Assembly (NCBI RefSeq): GCF_002865645.1
Contig: NW_020194626.1
Span: forward strand, 1,054,001 to 1,118,000
Direction: 5' to 3'
DNA: 64,000 bases
Source of the DNA: Hyaloscypha bicolor E
Lineage: Eukaryota; Ascomycota; Leotiomycetes; Helotiales; Hyaloscyphaceae
Shown here: positions 43,847 to 55,169 of the stretch, in pieces
Numbering within the stretch: the first letter of the stretch is position 1
Layout: each line of letters starts with the position of its first letter
Made by a program: the position numbers and the translations under genes
Notes under the pieces: model-generated
Database searches by the model: none
Told to the model about the DNA's origin: nothing
The model's input: only the letters and a program-made list of their open reading frames with translations

Positions 43847-45872
43847 ATGGAAGAAGCAGGAGCTTTGACGAACCCAATTATCACTCCGGAAACAAGTCCT
43901 CGAGGCATCAAACGCAGTCGCTCTCCCGATACATACGGCGACCTAGCGCCGGGTGATGGTTTAGGGGATGATGGTACGTGGCCGTTCGTTGAGATCTGGC
44001 ACTCTCAATTTACTGGCATCGATGCGCCTGTAGCCAAGTGTTACTCTGCGCGGGTGCCGATTCTGGTCACTGTGCTGATAATGTCTCATTTTAGGTGACT
44101 CAAAGCCGAGAAAACGAGGACGACCGATGAAATCAAGACTTCCTGGAGCTGTACCGGAAAGTCCAATTCAGTCATCAATGCCGTTATCTCAGAGTCTTCC
44201 TCCCCAGACCCCGCAGTCGCAGACTGCGGCTCTGCCGTCTCAAATAAGCAACGTCACTCCTACCCAGACATCCCCGCCCAAATCAACCCCAACCAAGACC
44301 GTAATTAAGGCACTGCCCACTGTGAGGGACCATACAACGGATCAGTTAGGCCCGGAAGGAGACGAATACATCCCCAGAGAATATGACGAAGCGGGAGAAA
44401 AGAAAGTAACAGCCAACGGTCAGCTTCTGGATGGACGCGAATATAGATGCCGGACATTCTTTGTGCCAAACAGAGGGGACAAATTGTTTATGCTAGCCAC
44501 GGAATGTGCTAGGGTCTTAGGATATCGAGATTCATATTTACTGTTTAACAAGAACAGGTCGTTGTACAAGATCATCGCGACTCAAGCCGAGAAGGAGGAT
44601 TTGATTCACCAGGAAATCCTACCGTTTTCCTACCGCTCCCGGCAAATTGCCATTGTCACGGCTAGGTCGATGTTCCGGCAATTTGGCAGCAGGGTCATTA
44701 TCAACGGAAGGCGCGTCCGCGACGATTATTGGGAAACCAAAGCTAGAAAGCAAGGATTCACCGAGGAAGACCTTGCAGGAGAGAAACGGCCTGGTGCTGC
44801 AAAAGCCAGAGATGCTGCCGCCGCGGAAGCTAGTGCCACTGCTTCATTAACCCTGGGCCATCACGGGGATATCGTTTACAGTAACAACCCTGGGCACTTT
44901 GGAGTCCATCCTCAACCGCAAACGGTCCAGCCAGGCATGATCGGTGCACCAGGAGGTGCAACCCAACTTCCTATGATCACCCTTGCACCCGAGCAGCCCG
45001 ATATGCGTATGAGAGACTACAGCAATATTCAACGCCCTCGTCAGGAGATCACAGGTCCCGCCTACCAGGATCGTACTCAAGCAAGCCCAACGACAGAGCT
45101 GCTGACACATGCACATCAAGCCGCGGAATACAACAAACAGGTCAATTCGCAACGCGCCCGAAGCAATGAATACCTAGATCGCCATTGGAGACAACCCCGT
45201 GAAGCACCTCCATCCAATATTGCCCCTCAGCCAACTGGTACGCACGATGGGCTTCCGTCAACACAGGCCATGCAGTCCCCGCGGACATCACAGAGCAGTG
45301 CTCAGCAATCAACAATGTCTCAGCAAACACCGCAACACATGATGACTGCTCAAGGCTATTCGCAGGCTCCACACCAGCAAACCCCCATTGCCCAAACACC
45401 GATGAGGGGAATCCCTCAAGGTTCCATAAGACCAGATCAAATGGGGAGATCTCCGGGCCTAGCCGTTGGCGCAGGGAGTCTTCAACAAGGAGGAAATCCC
45501 TATGGGTTTCCTCAGCAAAGTATGTGGCCTCCATCTCAGGCCCAACAGTCACCACAACATTTCCCGGGTTACGGCACCCACGCACCTCAGCAATCACCTC
45601 ACATTCAGCAATCGCCACACCAACAACCACCACAACTTCGCCATTCGGGCAGCAATCCCCAAATGCAACAGACCATGCAGTATTCAGGCATGCAAGGAAT
45701 GGGTCAGGGCTATCCCACACAAGGGCGAGGGCTTTACCAACCCGATCAAGGCTCTCAACAATTCATGCAGCCCAACACCTCCGGGCCTCAGCCAGGCACC
45801 CAGGGCTGGGCAGGGCAGCAGTCATCAGGATCCGGAAACAACTGGGGAGGCTGGGCTGGACAGCCTCAATGA
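43847..45872 (+). CDS. Chromatin-remodelling complex subunit, RSC7/SWP82 family
   Basis: Rsc7/Npl6 and Swp82 are paralogous accessory subunits of the RSC and SWI/SNF remodellers; filamentous fungi usually have one such gene. Exons are 43847-43973 and 44095-45872, giving 634 aa. The N-terminus is MEEAGALTNPIITPETSPRG with a basic, AT-hook-like KPRKRGRP at the splice junction. The CRC-subunit domain follows (about 90-240): GQLLDGREYRCRTFFVPNRG, ATECARVLGYRDSYLLFNKN, LIHQEILPFSYRSRQIAIV, then RRVRDDYWETKARKQGF. The rest, about 380 residues, is extremely Gln/Pro/Ser-rich, typical of the family. A longer upstream start in other frames is not supported. Nuclear. Confidence 0.9.
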
Positions 45873-47091
45873 CGGCAGTCATGGAAATATTCCAAATCCT
45901 TACGTCTTACGAACATAATGGAATGATGAGTCCGCATCCTGAGGAGTCGTGCACACACATACCGGCACAGCAAGAATAATCGATGTACCTCCAGAGACGG
46001 ATAAGTTGTCAGTTCGGCAAGTATCTGGTTGCATTGCGCCAGGTAGAGGAGTTGGCGTCACTGTTATTGTGTTGGATCTCATTTATAATTTGCTACGCTC
46101 CGTTCTTGTAAAGTACAGCATTCATGGGCTGGATTCATTTCATCGCTACACCGATATACCTCTGTCGCTCTAATTTTGGTTTTCGTTACTCTTCTTCTTC
46201 CCACCCTTTTCATTTCTGGCCCGAACCTAACTAGGTGGTGGTCGTTGTCTTCGGACTGTTCATCCTTTCTTTTGAAACTTGTGTTACTGGGATGGATTAC
46301 GTTGTGTGTTTGATGACACATTGGCATAGGGCTTCGCGCTTGGTTGAGAGCATTTTGGGTCGCTGGATCGTTTTGCTTGGGATACACATGTCTGCATTGC
46401 ATTTTTTGCTGGAGGTTGAAACCGGGAACTTTGTGGTTGGAGTTGTGTGGGTTTGGGATACCTTCTCGATCCGGCCGAGTGCAAGTAGGAATAATCATAC
46501 CCCTTTGACTTTCGGGTAACGACCTTCATTTTGATTTCTCAGGGGCCTACTTCTTGGTGCCACGTGCTCGTGGTTTCGCAACGACAAGGCATTCTTCCAG
46601 GAGTCCTTGAGCAGATCACGAGGGGAGTGAGAGGGTTATTACACTCCAGATAAAGTTTGATCTGTTCATCGAAACCTACTCGTGCACGCAGGTTCGATTA
46701 AGCTTGCTACCATGCCTTTCGCTTCCTGAAAACTGCTCTGAAAACTGCAAGCGCAACCCCAGTATTGATCATCATCTCGCATTGCCGCACCAATTATTTT
46801 CGTCCACTGTCGGGGCAGATGCGGGGAGTTCAACTTCTCCACATTGAATTTCCGGTTCGCGGCGGGGCCGGTTGCATGCCTTTGTCAGCGTCCTGTATTG
46901 GTGGAATATTTTCATGATCCAGTCTAAGTTAGCACTGTGAACTCATGAAGATCTACCCCTGCCGGATCACAGTGGTTTTAAATTACTATAACAACCCCAG
47001 GCTGCTCCCAGGCGTTCTTGATCCATGATATTTTGCCCACAGAAGATCCTGAAAAATTTCTTTCCTCTTCAAGTTTAAATTTCCCTCGGAT
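45873..47091. other. Intergenic, 1.2 kb
   Basis: 3' flank of the RSC7-like gene and promoter of the GH53 gene. The 139-codon minus-strand frame at 46079-46498 lacks recognisable sequence. No TATA box is obvious near 47092, although TTTAAA occurs near 46977. Confidence 0.4.
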
Positions 47092-48354
47092 ATGCGACTC
47101 CAAATTTTATTGTTGTTGGCATTGCATCTAGTTCGAGCCATTCCAACACAACCTTCGAAGTATGTCTCTTATTGCCATTACGTTTATCCTCAGACTGAGT
47201 GATTGCTAATATCGAATAGCCGAGAAGAACCTTTTTTCTTCAAAGGCCATGACTTAAGTTCCCTCAAGATGTTAGAAGATGGGGGATGTATCTACAGAGA
47301 CACTACACGATACAACGAAACGAGACGGGCTGAAGCTATTCTCGGTGATGGCGGTATGAACACCGTCCGGCTAAGGATATGGGTAAATCCAGTTGGGGGG
47401 TTATATGGTTTACAATATAACCTCGAGCTCGCAAAACGATTCCAAAATGAAGGCTATAAGATATATCTTGATTTTCATTTCTCGTGAGTTACCAACGTTC
47501 GAACTTAATTATTTAGCTAACAGTCAGATAGGGACTCGTGGGCAGATCCCCAGAAGCAACCTCCACCGGCAGCATGGCCCTCCACACTCGGACCTCTTGC
47601 CTCTACTCTTCGAGAGTATGTGAAAGATACACTTATCTCCTTCAAGGAAGCAGGAATCCACCTCGATCTCGTGGCGCTTGGAAACGAGATTCGTCACGGA
47701 ATGCTCTGGCCCCTGGGTCAGGCCGACGTAGACGTGGTACCATGGCCCAAAACCGTTGCCAACTTCTCGAATCTAGCCACGCTGTGGAAAGCAGCGAGGG
47801 CTGGTGTTGATGATGCAGTCTTTGCCGGAGTAGCCAAGCCAGAAGTTCTGATCCACATTGACAATGGGTGGAATCTGACTCTTCAGCAAAGATGGTTCGG
47901 TGCCATGATCGAGAATGGTTTACCTATCACTGCTTGGGATGTGTTTGGATTCTCTTTCTACCCCTTTTATGGGACATCAGCGACATTCGATAATCTTAGA
48001 ATGACGTTGAATGCCTTGGCTGAGGAGTACCGGAAGCCTGTGCAAGTGGTAGAAACCGACTACCCTGCAATATGTGAGGGACGCTATAATCCTATCCCAC
48101 CATCTTCCGAGCCGGAGATTTCTTACGATGTGGCTGGACAAACGACTTGGACTGATGATGTTATCAGCATTGTTCAACAGGTCCCATTTGGGCTTGGGAG
48201 AGGCGTCATGTATTGGGAACCTGCATGGCTCAATAATACTTCTCTTGGAAGCGATTGCGAGGATGCTACATTGTTCACTCCTGACTACAGTAATCCCGAG
48301 CAGACTGTAGGCTACTCCAGGAGCTCAGTGAGCATGTTTAACGTCAGGTCTTGA
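47092..48354 (+). CDS. Secreted endo-1,4-beta-galactanase, GH53
   Basis: Hydrolyses beta-1,4-galactan side chains of plant pectin (arabinogalactan type I). Exons are 47092-47159, 47220-47483 and 47532-48354, giving 384 aa. A signal peptide is clear (MRLQILLLLALHLVRA, cleavage probably before IPTQ). The catalytic domain opens PFFFKGHDLSSLKMLEDGG and GMNTVRLRIWVNP. The acid/base is E163 in LVALGNEIRHG and the nucleophile E285 in VQVVETDYP, both intact. The end MYWEPAWLNN is typical. N-glycosylation sequons are present (for example NLT and NTS). Extracellular, for growth on plant cell wall material. There is no carbohydrate-binding module. Confidence 0.95.
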
Positions 48355-48680
48355 AGTCTAATTCAAGCTGCGGGTTTCGTTAGGTGGAGCGAATATCAGG
48401 AGCTTTAGATATTCAAAAGTCTAGTAAGAGCTGCTGCCACTATTCTGTGTACAACGCAGTTCCAGCCAATATCAATGTAGAAGAGGTTCTAGTACACTCA
48501 TCAAGGCCCGGTATTCAACTGTCCCCCGAAATGTTTTATATTCAAATTCTCAGCCTTGAGCAACAGATTTCGGAATGCACGGTCTTTTGTGGGACATTTC
48601 GACATAGGTTTGTGTACGCAAAGCATTGAAAGGTGCTCTTACATTGCAATCATCTATTAACACGATCTTGAACTCTAAGT
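48355..48680. other. Intergenic, convergent, 326 bp
   Basis: 3' flanks of the GH53 and IML2 genes. Nothing else is seen. Confidence 0.4.
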
Positions 48681-50885
48681 CTACATACCCATAATCTTCT
48701 TGTGTCTCTTAACCGTATTTAACGCGGTCGAAACTTTAACGGACATCCTCGAATTGAGAACGTATTCCTCTCCCCACTTTTGAGTCTTTTCCAGCCACTC
48801 AAAGCAATCATTAACCTTCGCTGCGTGATCCGCACCATCGAGATCTTTTTCCTTCCAGGCTAGACATGCCATCTCAAAATGGGCATTAGGGCAAGTCCAG
48901 TCATCCTTCAGGTGGCCTTTAAATTCATGTCTGCGAGGTATCAGCTTCTTGCTTTTGTTGGATAGAGAGAGGTAAATGGCTTGCTTACCTGTCATGGTTC
49001 AAGATTTTGCCAGTCAAGAAGTCCCTCGCCTCGTCGCGTCTCTCCAGGTTTCTCAGAACGGCAGCGTTAATTACGGCATGAATGGCCGTCTCATCTAAAT
49101 CGTCCTTGAACTTCTCAGCATGGCTGACTCTCTCCCACTTCAAGATGTCGAGAGTCTTTTCCAACAAAGCGGCGTCCTGTTTCTTTAGGCCGCCCCAAAA
49201 AAATATCATCTCGGCTAACGGGCTCACGCCGATAGCGTCAACAAGATCTAACTGCCACATCTTGACTCGCTCTTCCCATTTCGCTACTTTTCTGACGATG
49301 TAAGTGTCGAAAGGGAGATCCCTACTCATAACCTTCTGCCTCCCCGCCATGGGTGGACCTTTCCGAATGTATTCCGTGGCCTTTTCCTTGTATTGTGCTG
49401 CAGTAGTGGGATCGCTCTCCCGAAGATTTCTATACATCTCAACATACGCAGCTCCAGCGAGATAGGCGTATAGAGTTGGCGACCAAGAGCTCAACTCAGA
49501 ACACTGGATCCAGCTTCTTGCACAAAGCTCGTAATCGTGGATAAACATTGTGGTAAGAGACATCTCAAACATGTTGATTACCGCGATCTGCTTCATGTTC
49601 GAATCAGAGTTGTCTGCTAGGATTTTGACGGCAGCGGCAAGGTTTCTGTTATAGGCATGCATGCGAGCTTCTTCCATCTTCCACAGCCTCGAATCAGGAT
49701 ACCGTTTGCGCATATCGGTTAACAGGACCTTGCACTTTGCTCTAGGGTATCCAGCTAGATCGTCGTCTGCCCCAGGGTCTGTGGGCAGGATATCACAAAA
49801 TCCAACGAGGCCATTATAATACCCGAGCAGCGTTATCCCAGCGATTGCGCTATTGAAGTTGTTGAAGCGGGCGGCTTGCCAAAGATACCGCGTTCCTCTC
49901 TCTCGGTCCCCTTTAAACCCAACAATGTAGAGAATCCTGTTGAATAATGGATTCTCAATCATTGAAAAAACCACAAGCAGAATGCCGTAACACAACCTCG
50001 TTCCAGAATGAATAAAAATATCTGTATGGGAAGTGATCCCAACGGAAGCAGGATCGATATCCAGCAACTTAGATTCGACCCTAGTGGGATTATGCAAAGA
50101 TAGGTTCTCAATATCGCACTCAAGATCCGAAGTCCTTGGCTCGTTTCCAGCACTTCCATTCGGATAATTTTGAATTTCGATACTGGTTTTCTCGTTGGCA
50201 CCAAGTTCACTCGTAATTTTGGACTGGTTTTCATGACTGCTGGATGGAGGCGAATTCGCAAGACCCTGTCTCGGGGCATGACCAAGAGGCACGGTTGGGG
50301 AAGCAAGGGAACCGTCTTTAGATCCAGTCCTTTTCTTCAGGTAGTTCGACTCAATTTCCATGATCCCATCCAACGTCAAATAAGCTTTTCTCAGCTTATA
50401 GAAACCCTTGACTGCTTCAGTTACCGATCCACTAAGAACGGCACAGATCGCACTGGTCAATTGAGATACTATGCTTGCAATTAGCTGCTTAGATTCTAAA
50501 TAGTGTAGGTGATGGAGGCCATACTAGCATAACATAGCAGATATTCAGTCCCAGGAGGATAAATAGGGGACTTGTATGCAGCGGGGGACGCTTGAGCTTT
50601 CTTCATATCTTCCCAAGTTTTGTTCTCAGCAAGTTGCAATGTGGTCGCGGCATCTTTCAGAAGTTCTTTCTCAACTCCCAGCATAGAGGCAATGAAATTT
50701 GAGATTCCTCGACCAAGATGGTGGTAAGATGAGTTATGCTGCTTCAGGATCCTGTCGGCTTCTGCAATATCATCGTTCAGCAACTGCAGGAGCGCATGCT
50801 CAACTTGCTGAAGATGTGCATCCTCTTCTTCAGCAACCATTGCGGGAGCCTTTGGCGTCGCCGCTGACCGAAACCAGCGACTCAT
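48681..50885 (-). CDS. iml2: IML2-family protein (DUF3808, mitochondrial outer membrane/lipid-droplet associated)
   Basis: In yeast Iml2 helps clear protein inclusion bodies with lipid droplets; the family is defined by DUF3808 and distant tetratricopeptide helices. Exons on the minus strand are 50525-50885, 48989-50468 and 48681-48930, giving 696 aa. Recognition rests on EAVKGFYKLRKAYLTLDGIM, the central YGILLVVFSMIENPLFNRIL and VGFKGDRERGTRYLWQAARF, and SALAG-like helices further on. The first intron is placed so that CYA joins ISQLTSAI. A Ser/Asn-rich insert lies at about residues 180-270. The central hydrophobic helix could be membrane-associated. Divergent to sem1 across element C. Confidence 0.9.
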
Positions 50886-51711
50886 ATTGGTGCCTGAATC
50901 CCCCTGCGAGATAGAGTCTCAACAACGCGGAAGACTCGGGATAAGTACCATAGGAGGCCGAGAACGCTGCAACAGTTGAGAGTCGACGTCGATATCGATG
51001 TTAAGAATAACGATAGATTCTGCAAAAAGGGAAGAGTTTGAAATGCCGCGAACCAGAAACGAGTCCCCAGAGAGAATGACAAGTCCGTGACCCCAGACAA
51101 TACAAACAATACAAGGAAAGATAAAAGAAATTGCAACAGATCCACCCAAAGCCAAAGATGAATAACCTAACGAAGAAATTCGATATATCCCAAAGGGCAC
51201 GAACAAGTAAGGAAGAATTCAGAAGTCGGCAAAGAAAGTTCCAGTCTACTTCACCGTAACTTGTTTCGTAAGCTCAGCCTCAAGCGTGGTGAGACGGCGT
51301 CGGGACCTGAAGTGGCCGAACCCTGGCTCGCGTGGGACAGAAAAAGCGGCAACAGTTATATATGTCCTCAATCAAGCTAGTCGTTGAGAGGAGACAGTTT
51401 TTAACTGTTCCGTAACTTCATAGACAATAAGTGGAAGTTGAATTTGAATGTTTATAAAACGAAGGAAAATTTCACTAGGGAAGCATCGGAAATTGTTCCG
51501 CGTTGATTTGGGACACTGGGAATTTAGTGCCGCTTTTGCTGTCCACTGCGAGCCTGGTCAGTTTTGCCGTCAAGGTCCAGAAAGAACCGCTTGCTTCAAG
51601 ACAAGCTTCTACCACAGCCTCAACTTCCAATCCCTCGTTCCGAATACGATCTAGTTGAACGGTATCTCCGTCGCATTTCTCTCACCTCATCTTACCTTCA
51701 CCTTTACCGTC
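50886..51711. promoter_or_regulatory. Divergent iml2/sem1 intergenic region
   Basis: These 826 bp are shared by two divergent genes and contain repeat element C. I see no gene in it. Confidence 0.5.
51322..51557. repeat. Inverted-repeat element C (candidate MITE or promoter element)
   Basis: The arms match beyond the shared core. Left reads CCTGGCTCGC, GGACAG, AAAAGCGGCA. Right, read on the minus strand, reads CCAGGCTCGC, GGACAG, AAAAGCGGCACT, then GTGTCCCAA. This 236-bp copy has the longest outer arms and therefore best defines the ends. No clear target-site duplication is visible. Confidence 0.6.
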
Positions 51712-52152
51712 ATGTCCGCAGCTCCAGCTTCTGGCGCGGCACCAGCAGCCAAGGCCGCCGCAACAGACAAGAACGCTGAACCAACGAAGGACGCAAAGCC
51801 AGCGGCTGCATTGGAGGAAGATGATGAGTTTGAGGATTTCCCAGTAGAGAGTATGTTGCCTTGTGCTTCGCTTGTGGCTTGTTGGGAATGCACAAGCTGG
51901 CGGCAGGCGGAAATATAGCTTGGAAGGCAAATGCTGATCATTGTGTGATGGCAGACTGGACCCAAGAAGATACAGAAGTGCCTGGTGACAACACACATCT
52001 GTGGGAGGAGAGCTGGGATGATGACGACACGAGTGAAGACTTTTCGGCGCAACTGAAGTAGGCCACCTGCGAGATTACCTTCACTTGGTACCGGAGCTAA
52101 TTTTAATTCCAGGGAGGAGCTCAAGAAGGTCGAGGCGAGCAAGAAACGTTGA
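51712..52152 (+). CDS. sem1: SEM1/DSS1, 26S proteasome lid and TREX-2 subunit
   Basis: A 93-aa acidic, intrinsically disordered protein from exons 51712-51850, 51955-52057 and 52113-52152. Sem1/Dss1 stabilises the proteasome lid, and also the TREX-2 mRNA-export complex. The two conserved acidic-aromatic boxes are present: EEDDEFEDFPVENW and HLWEESWDDDDTSEDFSAQL. A C-terminal helix with KKVEASKKR follows. The Ala/Lys-rich first 35 residues are longer than in yeast, as is usual in filamentous fungi. The first intron splits the first box, so an intron-blind call would miss the gene. Confidence 0.95.
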
Positions 52153-52392
52153 CGAAAGAACATGTTGTACATAATCGTACTGGAGTTCACGGGGTTACAA
52201 GAGGTCACTATAAAAGGGTAGCATATAATGGACATCACTGCCTTCGATGAGCGAAGCAAATCAAGACCAAAAGGATTCTACATTGGACATGATAGAGCTG
52301 TGTACGACGTGCTTCATCAATTCATTACAGGCTGGATTTGCTTGAATGGCCTTCGTTGCATCAGAGTCTGGAGCCACTCGTTCTGCCAACGT

Positions 52393-53763
52393 TCACTTAC
52401 TCGACAGGGCTGTGACACCGGGGAGTTCCTTTCCTTCGAGAAGCTCGAGGGATGCTCCACCACCGGTCGAGACGTGGCTGAGCTTCTCCTCGACCTTGTA
52501 CTTGGCAGCAACAGTTGCGGTATCACCACCGCCAATGATAACAATCTTTCCGTTTTGTGCGGCATCAACTGCGGCATCGAGAGTTGCTTTCGTACCCTTG
52601 GCAAAGGCATCAAATTCGAACACCCCAGGTGGGCCGTTCCAGAGGATGGTCTTGGCCTTACTGATCGTACTCTTGAAGAGTTCAATACTCTTTGGGCCGC
52701 AGTCGAGACCCATCCATCCGTCCGGAATACCTTCCTCATCAGTAGCTGTGCCAGTGGTTGCATCCTTGTCGAATTTGTCCGCAGTGATATAGTCGACGGG
52801 AAGCACAATCTCAACATTGTTCTTCTTTGCCTTTGCAACAAGATCTCCAACAGTCTTGCTACCAGCCTCATCAAAGAGACTATTGCCAATCTTGACATTC
52901 TCCAATGTCTTCTTAAAGGTGAAAGCCATTCCACCACAGATGATCAAGCTATCGACCTTTCCGAGAAGGTTGTCGATGAGCTGAATCTTGTCTGAGACCT
53001 TGGCTCCACCCAAGATTGCCAAGAAGGGACGTTGAGGGTTCTCAAGAGCCTTTGCAAAGTATTCCAGTTCCTTCTTCATCAGGAACCCGGAGGCTTTTTG
53101 TGGGAGGTCAACGCCAACCATGGAGCTGTGGGCGCGGTGGGCAGTTCCGAAGGCATCATCTGTTTTCCGAATTAGTAGATTGTAGCTCGAGTAAAGTCTC
53201 AGTGAGACTCACTGATGTAGATGTCTCCTAAGGCTGTCAAACCCTTTCGGAACTCCGTAACCTTCTCCTTATCCGCCTTGACCTTCTTTCCGTCTATGTC
53301 CTTGGAGCTTCCCTCCTCCTCAGCATGGAAACGCAGATTCTCCAAAAGAATGACCTGACCACCGCTTGCTTTGTTGACGATAGCCTCAACTTCGGGCCCA
53401 ACACAATCAGGAGCGAATTCGACGCTCTTTCCAAGCAGCTTCTCCAATTCTGGCACAACAGGCTTTAGAGAGTACTTGGCTGAGACCTTTCCGTCTGGAC
53501 GGCCGAGATGGGACATGAGGATAACGGCCTTCGCGCCATGGTCAATAGCGTATTTGATTGTTGGGACAGCTCCCGCAATACGCTGGGTATTGGTAACCTT
53601 CTTATCCGCGTCGAGAGGGACATTGAAATCGACCTGTTGCGACAGCCTCGTCAGTAACAATTCATGAGCGCATCCCACCAATTTGGAGAGAGCTCACTCT
53701 GATGAGGACTCGCTTTCCCGAGAGGTCGACGTCGGTGATCGAGAGCTTGCTGGAGAGAGACAT
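52393..53763 (-). CDS. pgk1: Phosphoglycerate kinase
   Basis: Glycolytic enzyme that transfers phosphate from 1,3-bisphosphoglycerate to ADP. Exons on the minus strand are 53698-53763, 53213-53633 and 52393-53159, giving 417 aa, the usual length. The signature [19 protein letters not shown], the substrate loop [34 protein letters not shown], and the nucleotide loop [11 protein letters not shown] with [13 protein letters not shown] are all intact. Codon choice is strongly biased to C-ending codons, in line with high expression, and this creates a long antisense frame that is not a gene. The short first intron after VLIR is typical of fungal pgk1. Cytosolic. Confidence 0.98.
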
Positions 53764-54292
53764 GATTGCAATTGATGATCTACCAGTGTTCTTCGAAAAG
53801 TTTTTTCTTTCAAGATTGTGAGGGATTTTGTTTGAGGATCTGTGGTTGATGAGTGAAAAAAAAGGAAGGAAGCGTGGGTTTGATTGCTACCCCTCCAATG
53901 GCTTGAGCTTGCATGTGAGTTGTGGTGGGATGTTTTCCCCCCTGCAGGTGGGTCGACATCCGATTTTTTTCAGATCAGCAACAGATCATCGAAATTGTGT
54001 GCATCGAAAGTTCTGTGGTACTGCGTATCTATTCCTTTGATGCAGAAGTTGCTGCGGATATATTTTGAGAATCTCAATCGTTAAAATATATGTGTACATT
54101 TGCTCCCAACAACTCCGTCTGCCTTAAACTCCAATAACCATCCATACAATTTCCGTCGCCGCCTTCCAGGAACTCTGGAAACACCATTCATGAGTTGCAA
54201 TTCATTTTGGTCCTCAAGGGATCGAAATTCATAACGCCGAGTTCCCAATGCCTTTATCCCATTGCTTTCGTCCAGACCTGGACCCAAATCAA
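53764..54292. other. pgk1 upstream region, 529 bp
   Basis: 5' flank of pgk1 and 3' flank of the Mpv17-family gene. The pgk1 leader near 53764-53820 is TC-rich on the coding strand, as expected for a highly expressed fungal gene. Nothing else is seen. Confidence 0.4.
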
Positions 54293-55169
54293 TCAGAGCA
54301 AGCGGATATTTGGCGATTGAGGAGCAGACCTAGCATCGGCTTCTTCAGCAGCGTTCGAAAGAGATAAATATGCGGTCCAAGCAATACCAACGGATGATAC
54401 GAAGGGCTGTGATGAGGATTAGCATGATAGCTAGATTGATAGACTGAGAGATGCTTGCCAGCTGGAATTGGAGTGGCATCAGACGGAAATTGATTATTTG
54501 CACAAGAGGCCAAACCATGAAGTTGGCCTTTAGAGTTGGAAGGTACATGTCTCGCAGCTTATGGGACACCGCTCTTCGTCCGCCACCTTCTGCGATGGTC
54601 ATAACAGTAAAGAAAGTGGCAATACCTGGCTTGTCGTTAGCATCAAAGGCGTCTTTCTGATCATTACCCAAACGAAGACATACCAACGGGTGCAAAGATC
54701 AGTTGATCAAATGCAACCATCTTGAGTGCAGCTCCAAATCCACTCTTTGGTGTAACGGGGAATGCCTTCGATAAGAACTTGAACCACTTGAATTGCACTG
54801 GAGCCATCAAAAAGCCGTAAGCCATGAATCGAGTCAATCTCTCAAAGTCGAAGGGTGGGGGTAGGAATTTCGAGTCTGGGATGATATCCTGTTCGAGGAG
54901 GGGATTCTTCCTGTCGAGCTCGTGGATCTCAATAGCCATTGTATCGTCCTTGGTAATTCCTCCAGCTTTCCGAAGTGCAGCCAATCGAATAGCTGTTATA
55001 GACTGTGCTACCGTATCTGCTATTCCTCCCAGCACTGCGTTCGTAATCATCATCGTGAGCACTGCAGAGGTATCAGTATCACTTCATCTTCCATGGCAGT
55101 GTAGATTGTACCAGGACGGTCGGCATAGTAGCTATTGAATTTCGCCGCCAGCCTGCCAAGGATGGCCAT
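54293..55169 (-). CDS. Mpv17/PMP22-family organelle membrane protein
   Basis: A 238-aa four-helix membrane protein of the Mpv17/PMP22 family (inner mitochondrial membrane or peroxisome). Exons on the minus strand are 55112-55169, 54684-55061, 54459-54625 and 54293-54406. The start MAILGRLAAKFNSYYADRP gives the usual short N-terminus; the longer upstream frame is rejected. Visible marks are VLTMMITNAVLGGIADTVAQ, an inserted hydrophilic loop with IEIHELDRKNP, RFMAYGFLMAPVQFKWF, and the family signature WPLVQIINFRLMPLQFQLPF. The last intron (54407-54458) starts GCAAGC and ends CAG, a GC-AG intron needed to produce VSSVGIAWTAYLS. Such proteins are thought to form channels; the solute is unknown. 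Confidence 0.93.

Noticed and set aside
43592..44098. Longer N-terminus for the RSC7-like protein
   Set aside because: The extra leader has no conservation I recognise; MEEAGALTNP begins the family-like segment.
46079..46498. 139-codon minus-strand frame
   Set aside because: Low-complexity composition, no domain, and it lies in the 3' flank of the RSC7-like gene.
52228..52995. 255-codon plus-strand frame antisense to pgk1
   Set aside because: Arises from the C-ending codon bias of pgk1; the sense strand encodes an intact conserved enzyme.
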